A stretch of 64,000 bases of DNA from an uncultured Clostridia bacterium (GTDB lineage Bacteria > Bacillota > Clostridia > Christensenellales > HGM11417): NCBI GenBank assembly GCA_944332455.1, contig CALVJY010000005.1:1-64000 (forward strand), written 5' to 3'. Shown one piece after another: positions 25,920-35,950 of the stretch (its first letter is position 1; every line of letters starts with the position of its first letter). The notes beneath the pieces were generated by a model. That model was given only the letters and a program-made list of their open reading frames with translations, made no database searches and had not been told where the DNA came from. The position numbers and the translations under genes were made by a program.

Positions 25920-25972
25920 CCCCGATAATACGGCCGGGCCTCGCATTTCGTCCCCGATAATACGGCCGGGCC
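25920..25972 (+). repeat. Two 21-bp direct repeats before a terminator
   Basis: CCCCGATAATACGGCCGGGCC occurs at 25,920-25,940 and 25,952-25,972, 32 bases apart, in an otherwise empty 430-bp region downstream of the TetR gene. The second copy runs into the terminator stem. The repeat may be a remnant of a duplicated terminator. Confidence 0.6.
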
Positions 25973-26009
25973 CCGCATCTTCCGAGAGAAGATGCGGGGC
26001 CCGTTTTTT
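25968..26009 (+). terminator. Terminator facing right
   Basis: A 15-bp perfect stem (25,968-25,982 with 25,988-26,002) with loop CGAGA is followed by six T. It could end transcription from the TetR gene 300 bases upstream and may also slow read-through from the opposite uvrA paralogue. Confidence 0.75.
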
Positions 26010-26087
26010 ATGAAAAGACAAATGAAAAGGGGCGGCGGGGTTTTGGAAAAGGTCCCCGCGTTTTGCCGCCCACGGTCAGCCGGCCGA

Positions 26088-28565
26088 TCAGAGGAAGCGC
26101 CCGGTTTGGCTTTCGGGGATCTTGGGCAGATCCTCTGGCAGGCCGGCGGCCACCACCCGGCCGCCCTCCTCGCCCCCGCCCGGGCCCATGTCGATCACGT
26201 AGTCGGCGCTGCGGATGAGATCCAGATCGTGCTCGATGACCACCACGGTGGCGCCGTGGTCGATCAGGGTCTGGAAGACCCCGATCAGGGTCTGCACATC
26301 CAGAGGATGCAGGCCGATGGTGGGCTCGTCAAAGACGAACAGGCTGTCCCCCTGGGAGCGGCCCATCTCGCTGGCCAGCTTCAGCCGCTGGGCCTCCCCG
26401 CCGGACAGGCTGGGGGTCTCCTCGCCCAGGGTCAGATAGCCCAGCCCCAGGTCCTCCAGCACCTGCAGCCGGGGAAAGACGGTCTTCATCTCCCGGCAGG
26501 CCTCCAGGGCGGAGTGAATGTCCATGGCCATCAGCTCGGGGAGGGAAAAGCTCTGCCCGCTCCGGCTGCGGATCTGCACCGTGCCGGCCTCCCTGGCGTA
26601 GCGGGAGCCCCGGCAGTCCGGACAGGGGATGTCTACGTCGGGCAGGAACTGCACGTCCAGACTGATGCTGCCCGTGCCGTCGCAGACCGGGCAGCGGAGT
26701 TTGCCGGTGTTGTAGGAGAAATCCCCGGCCTTCAGTCCCCTGGCCTTGGCCTCGGGCGAGCGGGCGAAGATCTTGCGCAGCTCGTCGTGGACGTCGGCAT
26801 AGGTGGCCACCGTGGAGCGCACGTTGATGCCGATGGGCGTGGCGTCGATCAGCTTGACCTGCCCGATGCCGGCCGCCTCCAGGGCGCGGACGTGGGCGGG
26901 GAGCTTCCGGCCCTGCGTCAGGGCCTCCAGGCCGGGCACCAGGCTCTCCAGGATCAACGTGGTCTTGCCCGAGCCGGACACCCCGGTGACCGCGGTCAGC
27001 CTCCCCTTGGGAAAGTCGACCTCCAGGGGGCGGACGGTGTGGACGGCCCCCGTGGACAGGCGGATTTTCCCCTTTTGGAACATCTCCTCCCGCGAGGCCC
27101 TCTGGCGGAGGCTCCTTTGCCCCTCCCCGCCCAAAAAAGGGCCGATCTTCGAGGCGGGATCCTTCCGCAGCTTTTCCACGCTCCCCTGCGCGATCACCCG
27201 GCCGCCGGAAGCGCCCGCCCCCGGCCCCATCTCCACGAGGTGATCGGCCACCGAGAGGATCTGGGCGTCGTGGTCGACCAGCACCACCGAGTTGCCGTCG
27301 GCCACCAGGTCCCGCATCACCCCGACCAGGCCCACGATGTTGGCGGGGTGCAGGCCGATGGAGGGCTCGTCCAGTACGTACAGCACCCCCGTCGTGCGGT
27401 TGCGCACCGCCCGGGCCAGCTGCATCCGCTGCCGCTCCCCCGTAGACAAAGTGGAAGAGGCCCGGTCCAGGGTCAGATACCCCAGGCCCAGCTCCGTCAG
27501 CCGCCCGGCCGCGGTGCGGAAGGACTCGCAGATGCTCTCCGCCATGGGCCTCATTTCCGCCGGCAGGCTGTCCGGCACCCCGTCCACCCAGGCCGAGAGC
27601 TCCCGAAGGGTCATCCGGCAGGCCTCGTCCAGGGGGATCCCCCGCAGCCGCGGGGCCCGGGCGGCCGCGCTCAGCCGGCTTCCCCCGCACTCGGGGCAGT
27701 CCTCCTGCTTTAAGAACTTTTCCACCCGCTTCATGCCGCTCTCGTCCTTGACCTTGGCGAGGGCGTTTTCCACGGTGTAGACGGCGTTGTAGAAGGTAAA
27801 GTCCAGCTCGGTGGCCACATCCGAATTTTTGGCCCGGTAGAGGATGTGCTTTTTTTCGGCCGGGCCGTGCAGCACGATCTCCTTTTCCCGCTCGCTCAGC
27901 TCCTTGAACGGAACGTCCGTGCGCACCCCCATGGCCCGGCAGACGTCGGTCATCAGGGACCACATCAGGGAGTTCCAGGGCGCCACCGCCCCCTGGTCGA
28001 TGGTCAGGCTGTCGTCCGGCACCAGGGTAGCCTCGTCCACCCGGCGCACCACGCCCGTCCCCCCGCAGGCCGGGCAGGCCCCCTGGCTGTTGAAGGACAG
28101 CTCCTCGGCGGAGGGGGCAAAAAAGACCTCCCCGCAGACCGGGCAGGTCAGCGGCTGTCCGGCGGCCACGGCCAGGGTGGGCGGGTGGCAGTGGCCGTTG
28201 GGGCAGCGGTGGCCGGACAGGCGGGAGAACATCAGCCTGAGGCTGTTCAGAAGCTCGGTCCCCGTGCCGAAGGTGCTGCGGATCCCCGGCACGCCCGGCC
28301 GCTGATGCAGGGCCAGGGCGGCCGGCACATACAGGATCTCGTCCACGTCGGCCTTGGCGGCCTGGGTCATCCGCCGCCGCGTGTAGGTGGAAAGGGACTC
28401 CAGATACCGCCTGGAGCCCTCGGCATACAGCACCCCCAGCGCCAGCGAGGACTTCCCCGAACCCGAGACCCCGGCAATGCCCACGATCTTGTTGAGCGGG
28501 ATGTCGACGTCGACGTTTTTGAGATTGTGTACCCGCGCCCCGCGGACTTCGATGTGATCTTTCAT
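26088..28565 (-). CDS. UvrA-like ABC protein (class II UvrA paralogue)
   Basis: This 825-aa protein has two UvrA-type ATPase halves: [20 protein letters not shown] near residue 30 and [15 protein letters not shown] in the middle. Each half has its own signature ([13 protein letters not shown] and [14 protein letters not shown]) and Walker B ([22 protein letters not shown]). Zinc-binding cysteines occur as [15 protein letters not shown] and CPVCDG/CPDCRG. It is shorter than housekeeping UvrA (about 940 aa) because the UvrB-binding and insertion regions are reduced, which is typical of class II UvrA linked to drug tolerance or unusual repair. No UvrB or UvrC is nearby. The start uses ATG at 28,563-28,565 with AGAGGT upstream. 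Confidence 0.9.
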   Translation of the reverse strand: MKDHIEVRGARVHNLKNVDVDIPLNKIVGIAGVSGSGKSSLALGVLYAEGSRRYLESLSTYTRRRMTQAAKADVDEILYVPAALALHQRPGVPGIRSTFGTGTELLNSLRLMFSRLSGHRCPNGHCHPPTLAVAAGQPLTCPVCGEVFFAPSAEELSFNSQGACPACGGTGVVRRVDEATLVPDDSLTIDQGAVAPWNSLMWSLMTDVCRAMGVRTDVPFKELSEREKEIVLHGPAEKKHILYRAKNSDVATELDFTFYNAVYTVENALAKVKDESGMKRVEKFLKQEDCPECGGSRLSAAARAPRLRGIPLDEACRMTLRELSAWVDGVPDSLPAEMRPMAESICESFRTAAGRLTELGLGYLTLDRASSTLSTGERQRMQLARAVRNRTTGVLYVLDEPSIGLHPANIVGLVGVMRDLVADGNSVVLVDHDAQILSVADHLVEMGPGAGASGGRVIAQGSVEKLRKDPASKIGPFLGGEGQRSLRQRASREEMFQKGKIRLSTGAVHTVRPLEVDFPKGRLTAVTGVSGSGKTTLILESLVPGLEALTQGRKLPAHVRALEAAGIGQVKLIDATPIGINVRSTVATYADVHDELRKIFARSPEAKARGLKAGDFSYNTGKLRCPVCDGTGSISLDVQFLPDVDIPCPDCRGSRYAREAGTVQIRSRSGQSFSLPELMAMDIHSALEACREMKTVFPRLQVLEDLGLGYLTLGEETPSLSGGEAQRLKLASEMGRSQGDSLFVFDEPTIGLHPLDVQTLIGVFQTLIDHGATVVVIEHDLDLIRSADYVIDMGPGGGEEGGRVVAAGLPEDLPKIPESQTGRFL

Positions 28566-28645
28566 GTTGTACCTCTGCGCATCGGGCGAAAAACTTCTTC
28601 CCTCTGCTCGATTTTCCGGCTTTTCAACAGCAAGATTCAATGTGT

Positions 28646-28680
28646 AAAAAACGACCCCTTTGGGAAAAAGGGATCGTTTT
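28646..28680 (-). terminator. Terminator after the RpiB-like gene
   Basis: Arms at 28,647-28,661 and 28,667-28,680 pair almost perfectly (AAAACGACC with GGATCGTTTT side), followed by a T-run on the minus strand. It lies 25 bases past the stop. Confidence 0.75.
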
Positions 28681-28704
28681 GAGTGCCTGCCCTTTTCGCC
28701 GGGA

Positions 28705-29277
28705 TCAGTCCTCCGGCTTGTCCTCCAGGGTAAGGGGGTAGTCGCCCAGGTGCTTGACCTTGAAGCCGTTCTTTTTGTAGGTCTCGTAGTCGAAGGCCTC
28801 CAGCTCGTCGATGGCCAGCTTGTGGAACTCGTAGAAGTTGTGCCACCACTCGTAACCCGAGCCCAGCTCGGCCCCCAGGTAGGCGTCGGCGATGTCGCAG
28901 CCCATCTGCGGCGCCACGTAGAAGGCCCCCATGGCCAGCACGTTGACGCCGTTCCCGGTGATGGCGCGAAGGGCGGCGGGCACGCTTTCCACCACGCCGG
29001 CATGCACCCCGGGGCACTTGCTGGCCGCGATGTGGATGCCCATGCCGGTGCCGCAGAACAGCAGGGCGCGCTCGAACTCCTTTTCGGCGATCATGCTGCC
29101 CGCCCGCAGGCCGATGCGGTGGAACATCAGGTCAGTGTCCTCGCTGTCCGGATCGGTGACACCAATGTCGGTGATCTTCCAGCCCTTGCGCTTGAGGTGG
29201 GCCACCACGGCCTCCTTCAGGGGATAGCCGGCAAAGTCGGCGCCGACCAGCAGATACTTGTCTTTGATGGTTTTCAT
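28705..29277 (-). CDS. RpiB/LacAB-family sugar-phosphate isomerase
   Basis: This 190-aa protein matches the RpiB/LacA/LacB fold: GADFAGYPLKEAVVAHLK at the start, DIGVTDPDSEDTD, then ALLFCGTGMGIHIAASK with the conserved catalytic-site Cys and GTG loop, and a later NVLAMGAF. The C-terminal extension after residue 150 (WWHNFYEFHKLAIDE) is longer than in RpiB. Members interconvert ribose-5-phosphate/ribulose-5-phosphate or related sugar phosphates. The exact substrate cannot be told. Its own ribosome site (AAGGAGG) and terminator suggest a single-gene transcript. Confidence 0.85.
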   Translation of the reverse strand: MKTIKDKYLLVGADFAGYPLKEAVVAHLKRKGWKITDIGVTDPDSEDTDLMFHRIGLRAGSMIAEKEFERALLFCGTGMGIHIAASKCPGVHAGVVESVPAALRAITGNGVNVLAMGAFYVAPQMGCDIADAYLGAELGSGYEWWHNFYEFHKLAIDELEAFDYETYKKNGFKVKHLGDYPLTLEDKPED

Positions 29278-29348
29278 ACAGTTTCCTCCTTAAAAAAATC
29301 ATTCCACAACAGAAGGGGGTCTCCCCCTCCTTTGGTGCAGAGAAAGAA

Positions 29349-29379
29349 AGGCGCCTCCCGCCAAGAGCGGCAGACGCCT
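29349..29379 (-). terminator. Terminator after the PrsA-like gene
   Basis: AGGCGTCTGCCGC on the minus strand pairs with GGCGGGAGGCGCCT across a short loop and is followed by TTCTTTCTC, 13 bases after the stop codon of the foldase gene. Confidence 0.65.
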
Positions 29380-29391
29380 GTTCGGGGTCGG

Positions 29392-31644
29392 TCAGTCGAT
29401 GAGGAACTCGGAATACCGCCATTCGTAGGTGGTGGTGAACCGGTTGTTCTGGTCGTTGAAGTAGTCGTCGCGGGCGGCCTGAACCAGATCGGTGTAGGCC
29501 TTGTTCTGGTTCTCGGTCAGCATGATGTTGTAGAGCTTGTAGGTCACGGTGTTGGAGGCGTTCTGCTTGGTCAGCAGCTCCTCCTCGGTCAGGGTGGAGT
29601 TGTCCCGGATCATCAGCTCGTAGACGGCCTGATTCAGGTTTTCCGAGCCCACGGTGATCTTTTCGGTGCAGAGCACCAGATGGAAGCCGTAATCGGTGGC
29701 CACCAGCTTCATGGCGCCGGGCCCGGCGTCGACCACCGCGCGGGCGGCGTCGGCGAACTCGGTCATGTAGGTCTCGGTCTCCCCGATGTCCACGGCGGGC
29801 TGGGAGAGGTAGCCGGTGTTGTTGTTGAAGATGCCGCTGTCCTCGTTGAACAGGAAGATCCAGTCGGTGAACAGATTCATCAGCTCGTGCAGGTCGGAGA
29901 TGGTGGAGGAGCTCAGCGTGTCGTTCAGATGATCGGGATCGTTCGAGGCATAGTACTCATAGTTCTGCCACAGCGAGCCGACGGTCAGCCCGAAGGCGGA
30001 CTCGAAGGCGGCGCAGAAATCGCCGATACTGGTGTTCGGGCCCAGACTGCTGACCGGGTGGCCCTCGGCCTCGGCCAGGGTGTTGTGGTACTCGGTCAGG
30101 TTGGCGTCAAGGGGCTTTTCGGTCAGGGCGGCCTCGTCCAGGTTCAGCAGCTCTTCCCGCTCGCCCTCGTCGATCTTGGTAAACACCAGCTTGGTGAACA
30201 CCTTGCCGTCGGTCTCGTAGTCCTGCAGGGCCTCCAGGACGGCCCAGATCTCGTCGTACTGGGCGTACTTGACGGTGGAGTCCTCGGTGTCCCCGGTCAG
30301 GCGGTAGGTGATCTCGCCCTGGGTCTGGAACTCGGAGAGGCTGCGGACGGTGATCTGTTCCAGCAGCGCGGCCCGCAGGGCCAGCCGCTCGGCCTCGGTC
30401 AGGCCGGAGGCGCCGGCGGCGGTGATCTGGGCGGACTGGGCGTCGTCGAACTGGATCAGGATGTGCTGGACGTAGCCGTAGCCGGAGACCGGATGGTAGG
30501 TCACAAAGGTGCTGTCGCCCACCGAGGTCAGGTTGGTCACGTAGGTGTCGGTGGAGATGTCGTAGCTCTGCTGCTCGCCGAACTGGATGGCGTCAAAGCG
30601 ATCGGTCAGCGCCTCCCAGGTGATGGTGTTCAGGCTGCTGTCCAGCAGCTGCTGGTAGCGGGTGACCAGCGAGGACTCCAGGTAGGAGACCAGCTGCTCG
30701 CTGTAGTACTCGTCGTAGGTGTAGTCGTTGGTTTGCAGGGTGGCCATCATGCTCTCGATGGCGCCCTCGCGGATCATGCGCTCACTGACCATCTCGCCGG
30801 ACTTGGTCTCGATGTTCAGCTCGTCGCTGATGTGGCCGGTGTACAGGGGGATCTGGTCGTAGTTCTCCAGAAGGTTTGCCTCGTCGCCGGCGGCCACGTC
30901 CTCGGGCAGGGTGATGGTGACGGGCTCGTCCTGCTGGGCCTCCTCCCGGACGGGACGGGATTCCGAATTGGTGGCCGAGCCCAGGATGTAGTCATCGTCG
31001 TTCTCGGTCTCCTCGTCGTCCGCGCTGTCATCCTCGATGACGTCCCAGCGGGTCTTGACGCTGTCCTCGTAGGTCTCGAGCTGGGAGATGATGGAGTCGT
31101 TGATGGTGTTGACGGCCTCGTGCAGCAGGGCAAAGCGCAGATCGTCCTCGGTGTAGCGGTAGTCCGCCGACAGGGCGATCAGATTGGTCGCGGCCGCGGC
31201 AAAGTCGGCCTCGGCGTCCACGGCGACCTCCCCGGTCAGGCCCTTGAGGTAGAAGTTGAAGGCCTGGGCCTTTTCGGCCTGGGTGGGCTCGCCGCTGCCG
31301 AACACGGTGACCGTGCCCTCGGGCTGGTTGTTCATGACGTAGATGACCGCTTCCTGAATGATGACGCGGCGCTCCATCAGGGCGTTCAGCACGTACTCGG
31401 TGACGGCCCGCGGGGTGTCATAGCCCTGGGAGGTCAGCGATTCGTACTGATTGTTGATCACGTTGACCAGCTGCAGCTTGGTGATGTTGTCCTGGTACAG
31501 TGTATTGCCGGCATCGTCCGTAATGCCCACTGCGGCCACCGTGCGGGCGTAATCCTTTTCAACATCGACCGTAAAAAGATTGCATCCGCCGACGGTGAAC
31601 AGCAGAATGACCATTAAAAACAGTGCGATAAGTTTCTTCTTCAT
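29392..31644 (-). CDS. Large PrsA/SurA-like foldase lipoprotein
   Basis: This 750-aa protein starts with a lipoprotein signal (MKKKLIALFLMVILLF then TVGGC, cleavage before Cys). A SurA-N-like helical part follows (ERRVIIQEAVIYVMNN). A parvulin core is split: VQHILIQFDDAQ sits near residue 390 and YGFHLVLCTEKI near 645. The roughly 250 residues between them are far longer than in normal PrsA (about 300 aa in total). A low-complexity acidic stretch (DDSADDEETENDDDY) lies near residue 220. It would act outside the membrane as a folding helper or prolyl isomerase for exported proteins, although the isomerase site may be disrupted. The start has GGAGG at the right distance. Confidence 0.75.
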   Translation of the reverse strand: MKKKLIALFLMVILLFTVGGCNLFTVDVEKDYARTVAAVGITDDAGNTLYQDNITKLQLVNVINNQYESLTSQGYDTPRAVTEYVLNALMERRVIIQEAVIYVMNNQPEGTVTVFGSGEPTQAEKAQAFNFYLKGLTGEVAVDAEADFAAAATNLIALSADYRYTEDDLRFALLHEAVNTINDSIISQLETYEDSVKTRWDVIEDDSADDEETENDDDYILGSATNSESRPVREEAQQDEPVTITLPEDVAAGDEANLLENYDQIPLYTGHISDELNIETKSGEMVSERMIREGAIESMMATLQTNDYTYDEYYSEQLVSYLESSLVTRYQQLLDSSLNTITWEALTDRFDAIQFGEQQSYDISTDTYVTNLTSVGDSTFVTYHPVSGYGYVQHILIQFDDAQSAQITAAGASGLTEAERLALRAALLEQITVRSLSEFQTQGEITYRLTGDTEDSTVKYAQYDEIWAVLEALQDYETDGKVFTKLVFTKIDEGEREELLNLDEAALTEKPLDANLTEYHNTLAEAEGHPVSSLGPNTSIGDFCAAFESAFGLTVGSLWQNYEYYASNDPDHLNDTLSSSTISDLHELMNLFTDWIFLFNEDSGIFNNNTGYLSQPAVDIGETETYMTEFADAARAVVDAGPGAMKLVATDYGFHLVLCTEKITVGSENLNQAVYELMIRDNSTLTEEELLTKQNASNTVTYKLYNIMLTENQNKAYTDLVQAARDDYFNDQNNRFTTTYEWRYSEFLID

Positions 31645-31816
31645 GGTTACCTCCAGGCGACGTTGGGACCCGAAAATTCCTTCCTGCCCGCCAGGCGGGG
31701 GCCGAAGGGTGCGGATCATGCCCGTTCCGGGGAGGACAGACCTCCCAGATTAAACGGTATCATTGAAATATTATACACAAGTTTGACAAATATTGCAATA
31801 AAAAACCCGGCCGCAA

Positions 31817-34800
31817 TTACAAGTTTCTCAAAAATTTGTACATATTCTCGAAGACGGCCTGCCCGTTCCGCCCTCCGAGGGGGAAAATCAGGCGGGGACG
31901 GTCCGAAAAGGCCAGCGAGCAGATCTTCTGACACCGGGTCACCAGGTCCAGAAATTTGGGGTCCGAAATGCCGGTCATGTCCTTGAAGACCATCTCGCCC
32001 CCGGTGTTTTTGAGGCTGATCTTCTCGATGCCGTGCGCCCGGGCCAGCTGGCGCATCAGGGCGATCTTGATGAGGTTGAGCACGCACTTGGGCACCGCGC
32101 CGTAGATGTCCCGCAGGTCTGCGTTCAGCTCCCTGGCCTCCTCCAGCGCGGTGATGCCGGCGATGTTCTGGTACAGCTTGATGCGGGCGGAGTTGTCGGG
32201 GACGTAGGTGTCCGGGATGAAGGCGTCCACCTCGAGGTCGATCTCGGTCTTTTCGGGGAGCACGGGCTTGCCGGACATCTCGTCCACCGCGCTCTTTAAC
32301 AGCCGGACGTACATGTCGTAGCCCACCTTTTCCATGTGGCCGTGCTGTTCCCGGCCCAGCAGACTGCCCGCCCCCCGGATCTCGAGGTCCCGCATGGCGA
32401 TCTTGAAGCCGCTGCCCAGCTCGGTGAATTCCAGAATGGCGTTCAGCCGCTTGTAGGCGCTCTCGCCCAGCACCTTGTCCTGCTGGTAGGTGAAGTAGAC
32501 GTGGGCCAGGCGGTCCGAGCGGCCCACCCGTCCCTTGATCTGGTACAGCTGCGAAAGCCCCAGCCGGTCGGCGTCCACCACGATCAGGGTGTTGGCGTTG
32601 GGGATGTCGATGCCGTTCTCGATGATGGTTGTGCAGACCAGCACGTTCTTTTCCCCGGCGTAAAAGGCCATGATGGCCTTTTCCAGCTCCTCCTCCTTCA
32701 TCTGCCCGTGGGCCACCGCGATGTCGGCGGCGGGGACGGCGGCGGCCAGCCGGTGGGCGAAGGCGTAGATGCTGTCCACCCGGTTGTACAGTACGAAGGC
32801 CTGTCCCCCGCGGTTGAGTTCCCTTAAAATGGCGTCGGCGGCCAGGGAGTCGGTGTACTCGGTGACGTAGGTCTGCACGGGCAGCCGCATGCGGGGCGGG
32901 GTCTCCAGCACGCTGATGTCCCGGATGCCGGTCATGGACAGGTGCAGGGTCCTGGGGATGGGGGTGGCCGACAGGGTCAGCACGTCCACGTTCTGCTTTA
33001 AGAGCTTGATCTTTTCCTTGTCCTCCACCCCGAAGCGCTGCTCCTCGTCCACGATCAGCAGGCCCAGATCGAAAAAGCGGACGTCCTTGGAGAGCAGGCG
33101 GTGGGTGCCCGAGACGATGTCCAGCCGGCCCTCGGCCAGCTTCTGCACGGTCTCCCGCTGCTCCTTCTGGGAGCAGAAGCGGTTGAGCTGCCCGATGCGC
33201 ACCCCGAAGCCCTCGAACCGCTTCAGGCAGAGGTTGTAGTGTTGCTGGGAGAGGATGGTGGTCGGCGCCAGCAGGGCCACCTGCTTGCCGTCGCAGACCG
33301 CCTTGAAGGCCGCCCGCAGGGCCACCTCGGTCTTGCCATAACCCACGTCCCCGCACAGCAGGCGCTCCATGGGCCGGTCGGACTCCATGTCCTTTTTGAT
33401 CTCGGCGATGCTCCGCAGCTGGTCGGGGGTCTCCTCGAAGGCGAAGGCGTCCTCGAACTCCCGCTGCAGGGGGGCGTCCGGGGAAAAGGAGTATCCTTTG
33501 GCCTTGGCCCGCTCGGCGTAGAGGGCGGCCAGATCCACCGCCATCTCCCGCACCGATTTTTTGACCTTTTCCTTGAGGGCGGCGAATTCCTTGCCCCCGA
33601 TCTTGCTCAGCTTGGGGGCGCCCTCGCCCCCCGAGTACCGGGCCAGGCAGTCCAGCTGGTCGCAGGGGACGTACAGCATGTCTCCGTCCCGGAACTCGAT
33701 GGCCAGGTATTCCTTCTCGTAGCGGACCTTCAGCCGGGTGATCCCCCGGCAGATGCCCACGCCGTGCACCTCGTGCACCACGTAGTCCCCCACCTCGGGG
33801 GCGGTAAAGACTTCCTGGTTCTTCCGCCGGGAGACCGCCGTCTTTTTGCTCCGCAGCAGGTCCCCCGAGCCCACCACGACCAGCTTGCTCTCGTGCAGCA
33901 CAAAGCCGCCGGGCAGCTCGTAGGGGGTCAGGTAGACCCCGGGGGCGGGGGGCAGCAGGTCGTCGCAGTAGACCGGATGACCGCCCTGGGCCCGGATCTC
34001 CTCGGCGGCGGAGGCGCAGGTCTCCCGGTCCCGGCACGCCACCACCACCCGGTAGCCGTTCAGGGTCCAGTTGGCCGCGTCCCGGCAGAACTCGTCGTAG
34101 CGGCTGTGGTAGCGGGGGGAGGGCAGGCTCTTGAAGTTGCAGATCTTGTCGGTCCGGAAGATCTCCCCGCCCGCGATGTTGAAAAAGGAGGTCCGGCAAA
34201 AGGGGGCAAACTCCTCGAACAGGGTCAGCCGGTTGCGGAGCTGGCCGTAGTGGCCGGGCAGGATCTCTCCGCTCTTGATCAGGTTGTCGAAGCGGGCGTC
34301 ATGCTCGGCATAGAGCAGCCTTAAGTGATCGGAGATGGCCTTGGGATCGAACAGGGCCACCGTGGCGTCGGGGGGCAGAAAGTCGGCCAGCCCCCCGGTG
34401 ACCGGGGCGTAGGGCAGCACGTAGGAGAGCGAGATCTCCCGTCCTCCGTTCTCCAGCTGGCTGCGGACGTCCGCCAGCACCCCCCTGATGCGGGCGCGGG
34501 CCTCGGGGGAGACGTTCAGTCCCCGGGCCTCCCGCTCCATTTCGGCCAGGGCGGAGGCGATCTCCTCCGGCTCGAGCAGGATGTCGGTGGCCGGACAGAC
34601 CTCCACTTTGTCCCGCTCCCCCACGGACTTCAGGGTCTCGGGGTCGACGTTGGCCATGCGCTCGATGACGTCCCCGAAGAACTCCAGCCGCACGGGCCGG
34701 TCGGCGTCCACGGGAAAGAGGTCCAGAATGTCCCCGTGCACCGAGAACTGCCCCTTTTCGGTGACCTTGGGTTCCCGTCGGTAGCCCGCCCTGACCAGCC

Positions 34801-35248
34801 GGGCGATCAGCCCGTACAGGTCGGTCTCCTCCTTCAGCCTTAAGGTGAACGAGGCGGCCTCGAACCTGGATCTGGAGGGAAAGAGCCGGGTCAGGGCGGA
34901 GGCGGTGATGACGGCGGCGGACAGGTTCCCCCGCAGCATTCCGAACAGGGCCGAAAAGGTGCGGTAGCAGGAATCCGGGGAGACCGCCTTTTTGTAGAGC
35001 AGCACCTCCTCCCGCTGGGCGATGATCTCCACCCGGCCCCCCCGGAAGAGTTCCAGGGCCTGGCGGGCCCGCTCGGCCTCCAGCTCGTCCGGCACCACGC
35101 AGAGCAAAAAGCCCTCCAGGCGGGAGAGCAGAAAGCATCGGGCGTAAAAGGGCAGGCCGAAGGCCGCCGTCACGACGTGACGGCGGGTGTCGTTAAGATA
35201 GTCCCGGCTCTGGGGACCGGGCTGAAACTGTCTAAAAATGTGCTGCAT
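31817..35248 (-). CDS. mfd: Transcription-repair coupling factor Mfd
   Basis: This full-length 1,143-aa Mfd has the UvrB-like N-terminal domain with VHGDILDLFPVDADRPVRLE. The RNA-polymerase interaction domain follows (VGDYVVHEVHGVGICRGI). The RecG-like motor has LLCGDVGYGKTEVALRAAF, VDEEQRFGV, TLSATPIPRTL and a TRG motif. It removes stalled RNA polymerase at lesions and recruits UvrA. The start lies 24 bases after the pth stop and has no obvious ribosome site, which suggests translational coupling with pth. Confidence 0.96.
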   Translation of the reverse strand: MQHIFRQFQPGPQSRDYLNDTRRHVVTAAFGLPFYARCFLLSRLEGFLLCVVPDELEAERARQALELFRGGRVEIIAQREEVLLYKKAVSPDSCYRTFSALFGMLRGNLSAAVITASALTRLFPSRSRFEAASFTLRLKEETDLYGLIARLVRAGYRREPKVTEKGQFSVHGDILDLFPVDADRPVRLEFFGDVIERMANVDPETLKSVGERDKVEVCPATDILLEPEEIASALAEMEREARGLNVSPEARARIRGVLADVRSQLENGGREISLSYVLPYAPVTGGLADFLPPDATVALFDPKAISDHLRLLYAEHDARFDNLIKSGEILPGHYGQLRNRLTLFEEFAPFCRTSFFNIAGGEIFRTDKICNFKSLPSPRYHSRYDEFCRDAANWTLNGYRVVVACRDRETCASAAEEIRAQGGHPVYCDDLLPPAPGVYLTPYELPGGFVLHESKLVVVGSGDLLRSKKTAVSRRKNQEVFTAPEVGDYVVHEVHGVGICRGITRLKVRYEKEYLAIEFRDGDMLYVPCDQLDCLARYSGGEGAPKLSKIGGKEFAALKEKVKKSVREMAVDLAALYAERAKAKGYSFSPDAPLQREFEDAFAFEETPDQLRSIAEIKKDMESDRPMERLLCGDVGYGKTEVALRAAFKAVCDGKQVALLAPTTILSQQHYNLCLKRFEGFGVRIGQLNRFCSQKEQRETVQKLAEGRLDIVSGTHRLLSKDVRFFDLGLLIVDEEQRFGVEDKEKIKLLKQNVDVLTLSATPIPRTLHLSMTGIRDISVLETPPRMRLPVQTYVTEYTDSLAADAILRELNRGGQAFVLYNRVDSIYAFAHRLAAAVPAADIAVAHGQMKEEELEKAIMAFYAGEKNVLVCTTIIENGIDIPNANTLIVVDADRLGLSQLYQIKGRVGRSDRLAHVYFTYQQDKVLGESAYKRLNAILEFTELGSGFKIAMRDLEIRGAGSLLGREQHGHMEKVGYDMYVRLLKSAVDEMSGKPVLPEKTEIDLEVDAFIPDTYVPDNSARIKLYQNIAGITALEEARELNADLRDIYGAVPKCVLNLIKIALMRQLARAHGIEKISLKNTGGEMVFKDMTGISDPKFLDLVTRCQKICSLAFSDRPRLIFPLGGRNGQAVFENMYKFLRNL

Positions 35249-35271
35249 ACGGGTTGCCCAGGCGAGGGGGA

Positions 35272-35931
35272 TCAGTCGGCCTCAGGCCCCTCCCCCTCCT
35301 CCCCCTTCGGCCGGCTGTCCGGCTCCGGGGGCTTCTTTTTGGGGGGGCGTCCCCTCTTTTTGTCGGGCGCGTTGTACTTTTGCATGAGGTCGTCGAAGGA
35401 GGCCCCCCCGATCCACTCGATCACGGCGTCGGCGGCCCGGTTGAGGGTCTGCACCATCAGGGGCTGATCCTCCTTGGGGATCCTGGCCAGCACGTAGTCC
35501 TTCACGTCAAAGCCGGGGTGCGCGGGCCGGCCGATGCCCACCCGGATCCGGGGGATCATGGGAGTGTTCAGGCAGTAGCAGACGTTGCGCATGCCGTTGT
35601 GGGTCCCGGGCGTGCCGGAGGGCCGGATGCGGATGATCCCCCGGTCGAGGTCGAGGTCGTCATAGACGATCATCACCCGATCCAGGGGGAGCTTGTAAAA
35701 GTTTACCAGCTCCCGCACGCTCTCTCCGCTCAGGTTCATGAAGGTCTGAGGGCGGGCGAACACCGCCTTTTCCTCCCGGATGTAGGTCTCGGCCACCTCG
35801 GCCTTGCACTTGCGCTGGCTGAACGAGAGGCCGAGCTTGGCCTTTAGGGCCTCCAGACAGAGAAAGCCCATGTTGTGAAAGGTCTCGGCATACTGCGGGC
35901 CGGGATTTCCCAGCCCTACGATGAGATGCAT
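35272..35931 (-). CDS. pth: Peptidyl-tRNA hydrolase with basic tail
   Basis: This 219-aa Pth begins IVGLGNPGPQYAETFHNMGF (catalytic His in FHNMGF), continues with RPQTFMNLSGESV, has VYDDLDLDRGIIRIR and the THNGMRN loop. It recycles peptidyl-tRNA that drops off ribosomes. The usual length is about 190 aa. Here the last 30 residues are charged and include KKRGRPPKKKP, which resembles an AT-hook. The start at 35,931 is favoured by AAGGAGG and the family start. An upstream in-frame extension reads through repeat DNA and is not real. The gene is followed directly by mfd, an order common in Firmicutes. Confidence 0.93.
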   Translation of the reverse strand: MHLIVGLGNPGPQYAETFHNMGFLCLEALKAKLGLSFSQRKCKAEVAETYIREEKAVFARPQTFMNLSGESVRELVNFYKLPLDRVMIVYDDLDLDRGIIRIRPSGTPGTHNGMRNVCYCLNTPMIPRIRVGIGRPAHPGFDVKDYVLARIPKEDQPLMVQTLNRAADAVIEWIGGASFDDLMQKYNAPDKKRGRPPKKKPPEPDSRPKGEEGEGPEAD

Positions 35932-35950
35932 AAAAATTCCTCCAAAAAAG

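Noticed and set aside
25992-27713. A 573-codon plus-strand frame opposite the UvrA paralogue
   Set aside because: It is antisense to all UvrA motifs and has low-complexity Gly/His/Pro/Ala composition; no family features.
28660-31617. A 985-codon open frame on the plus strand opposite the foldase lipoprotein
   Set aside because: It is antisense to a gene with signal peptide, ribosome site and terminator, and its Gly/Val/Leu/Gln-heavy composition is typical of GC-rich antisense reading.
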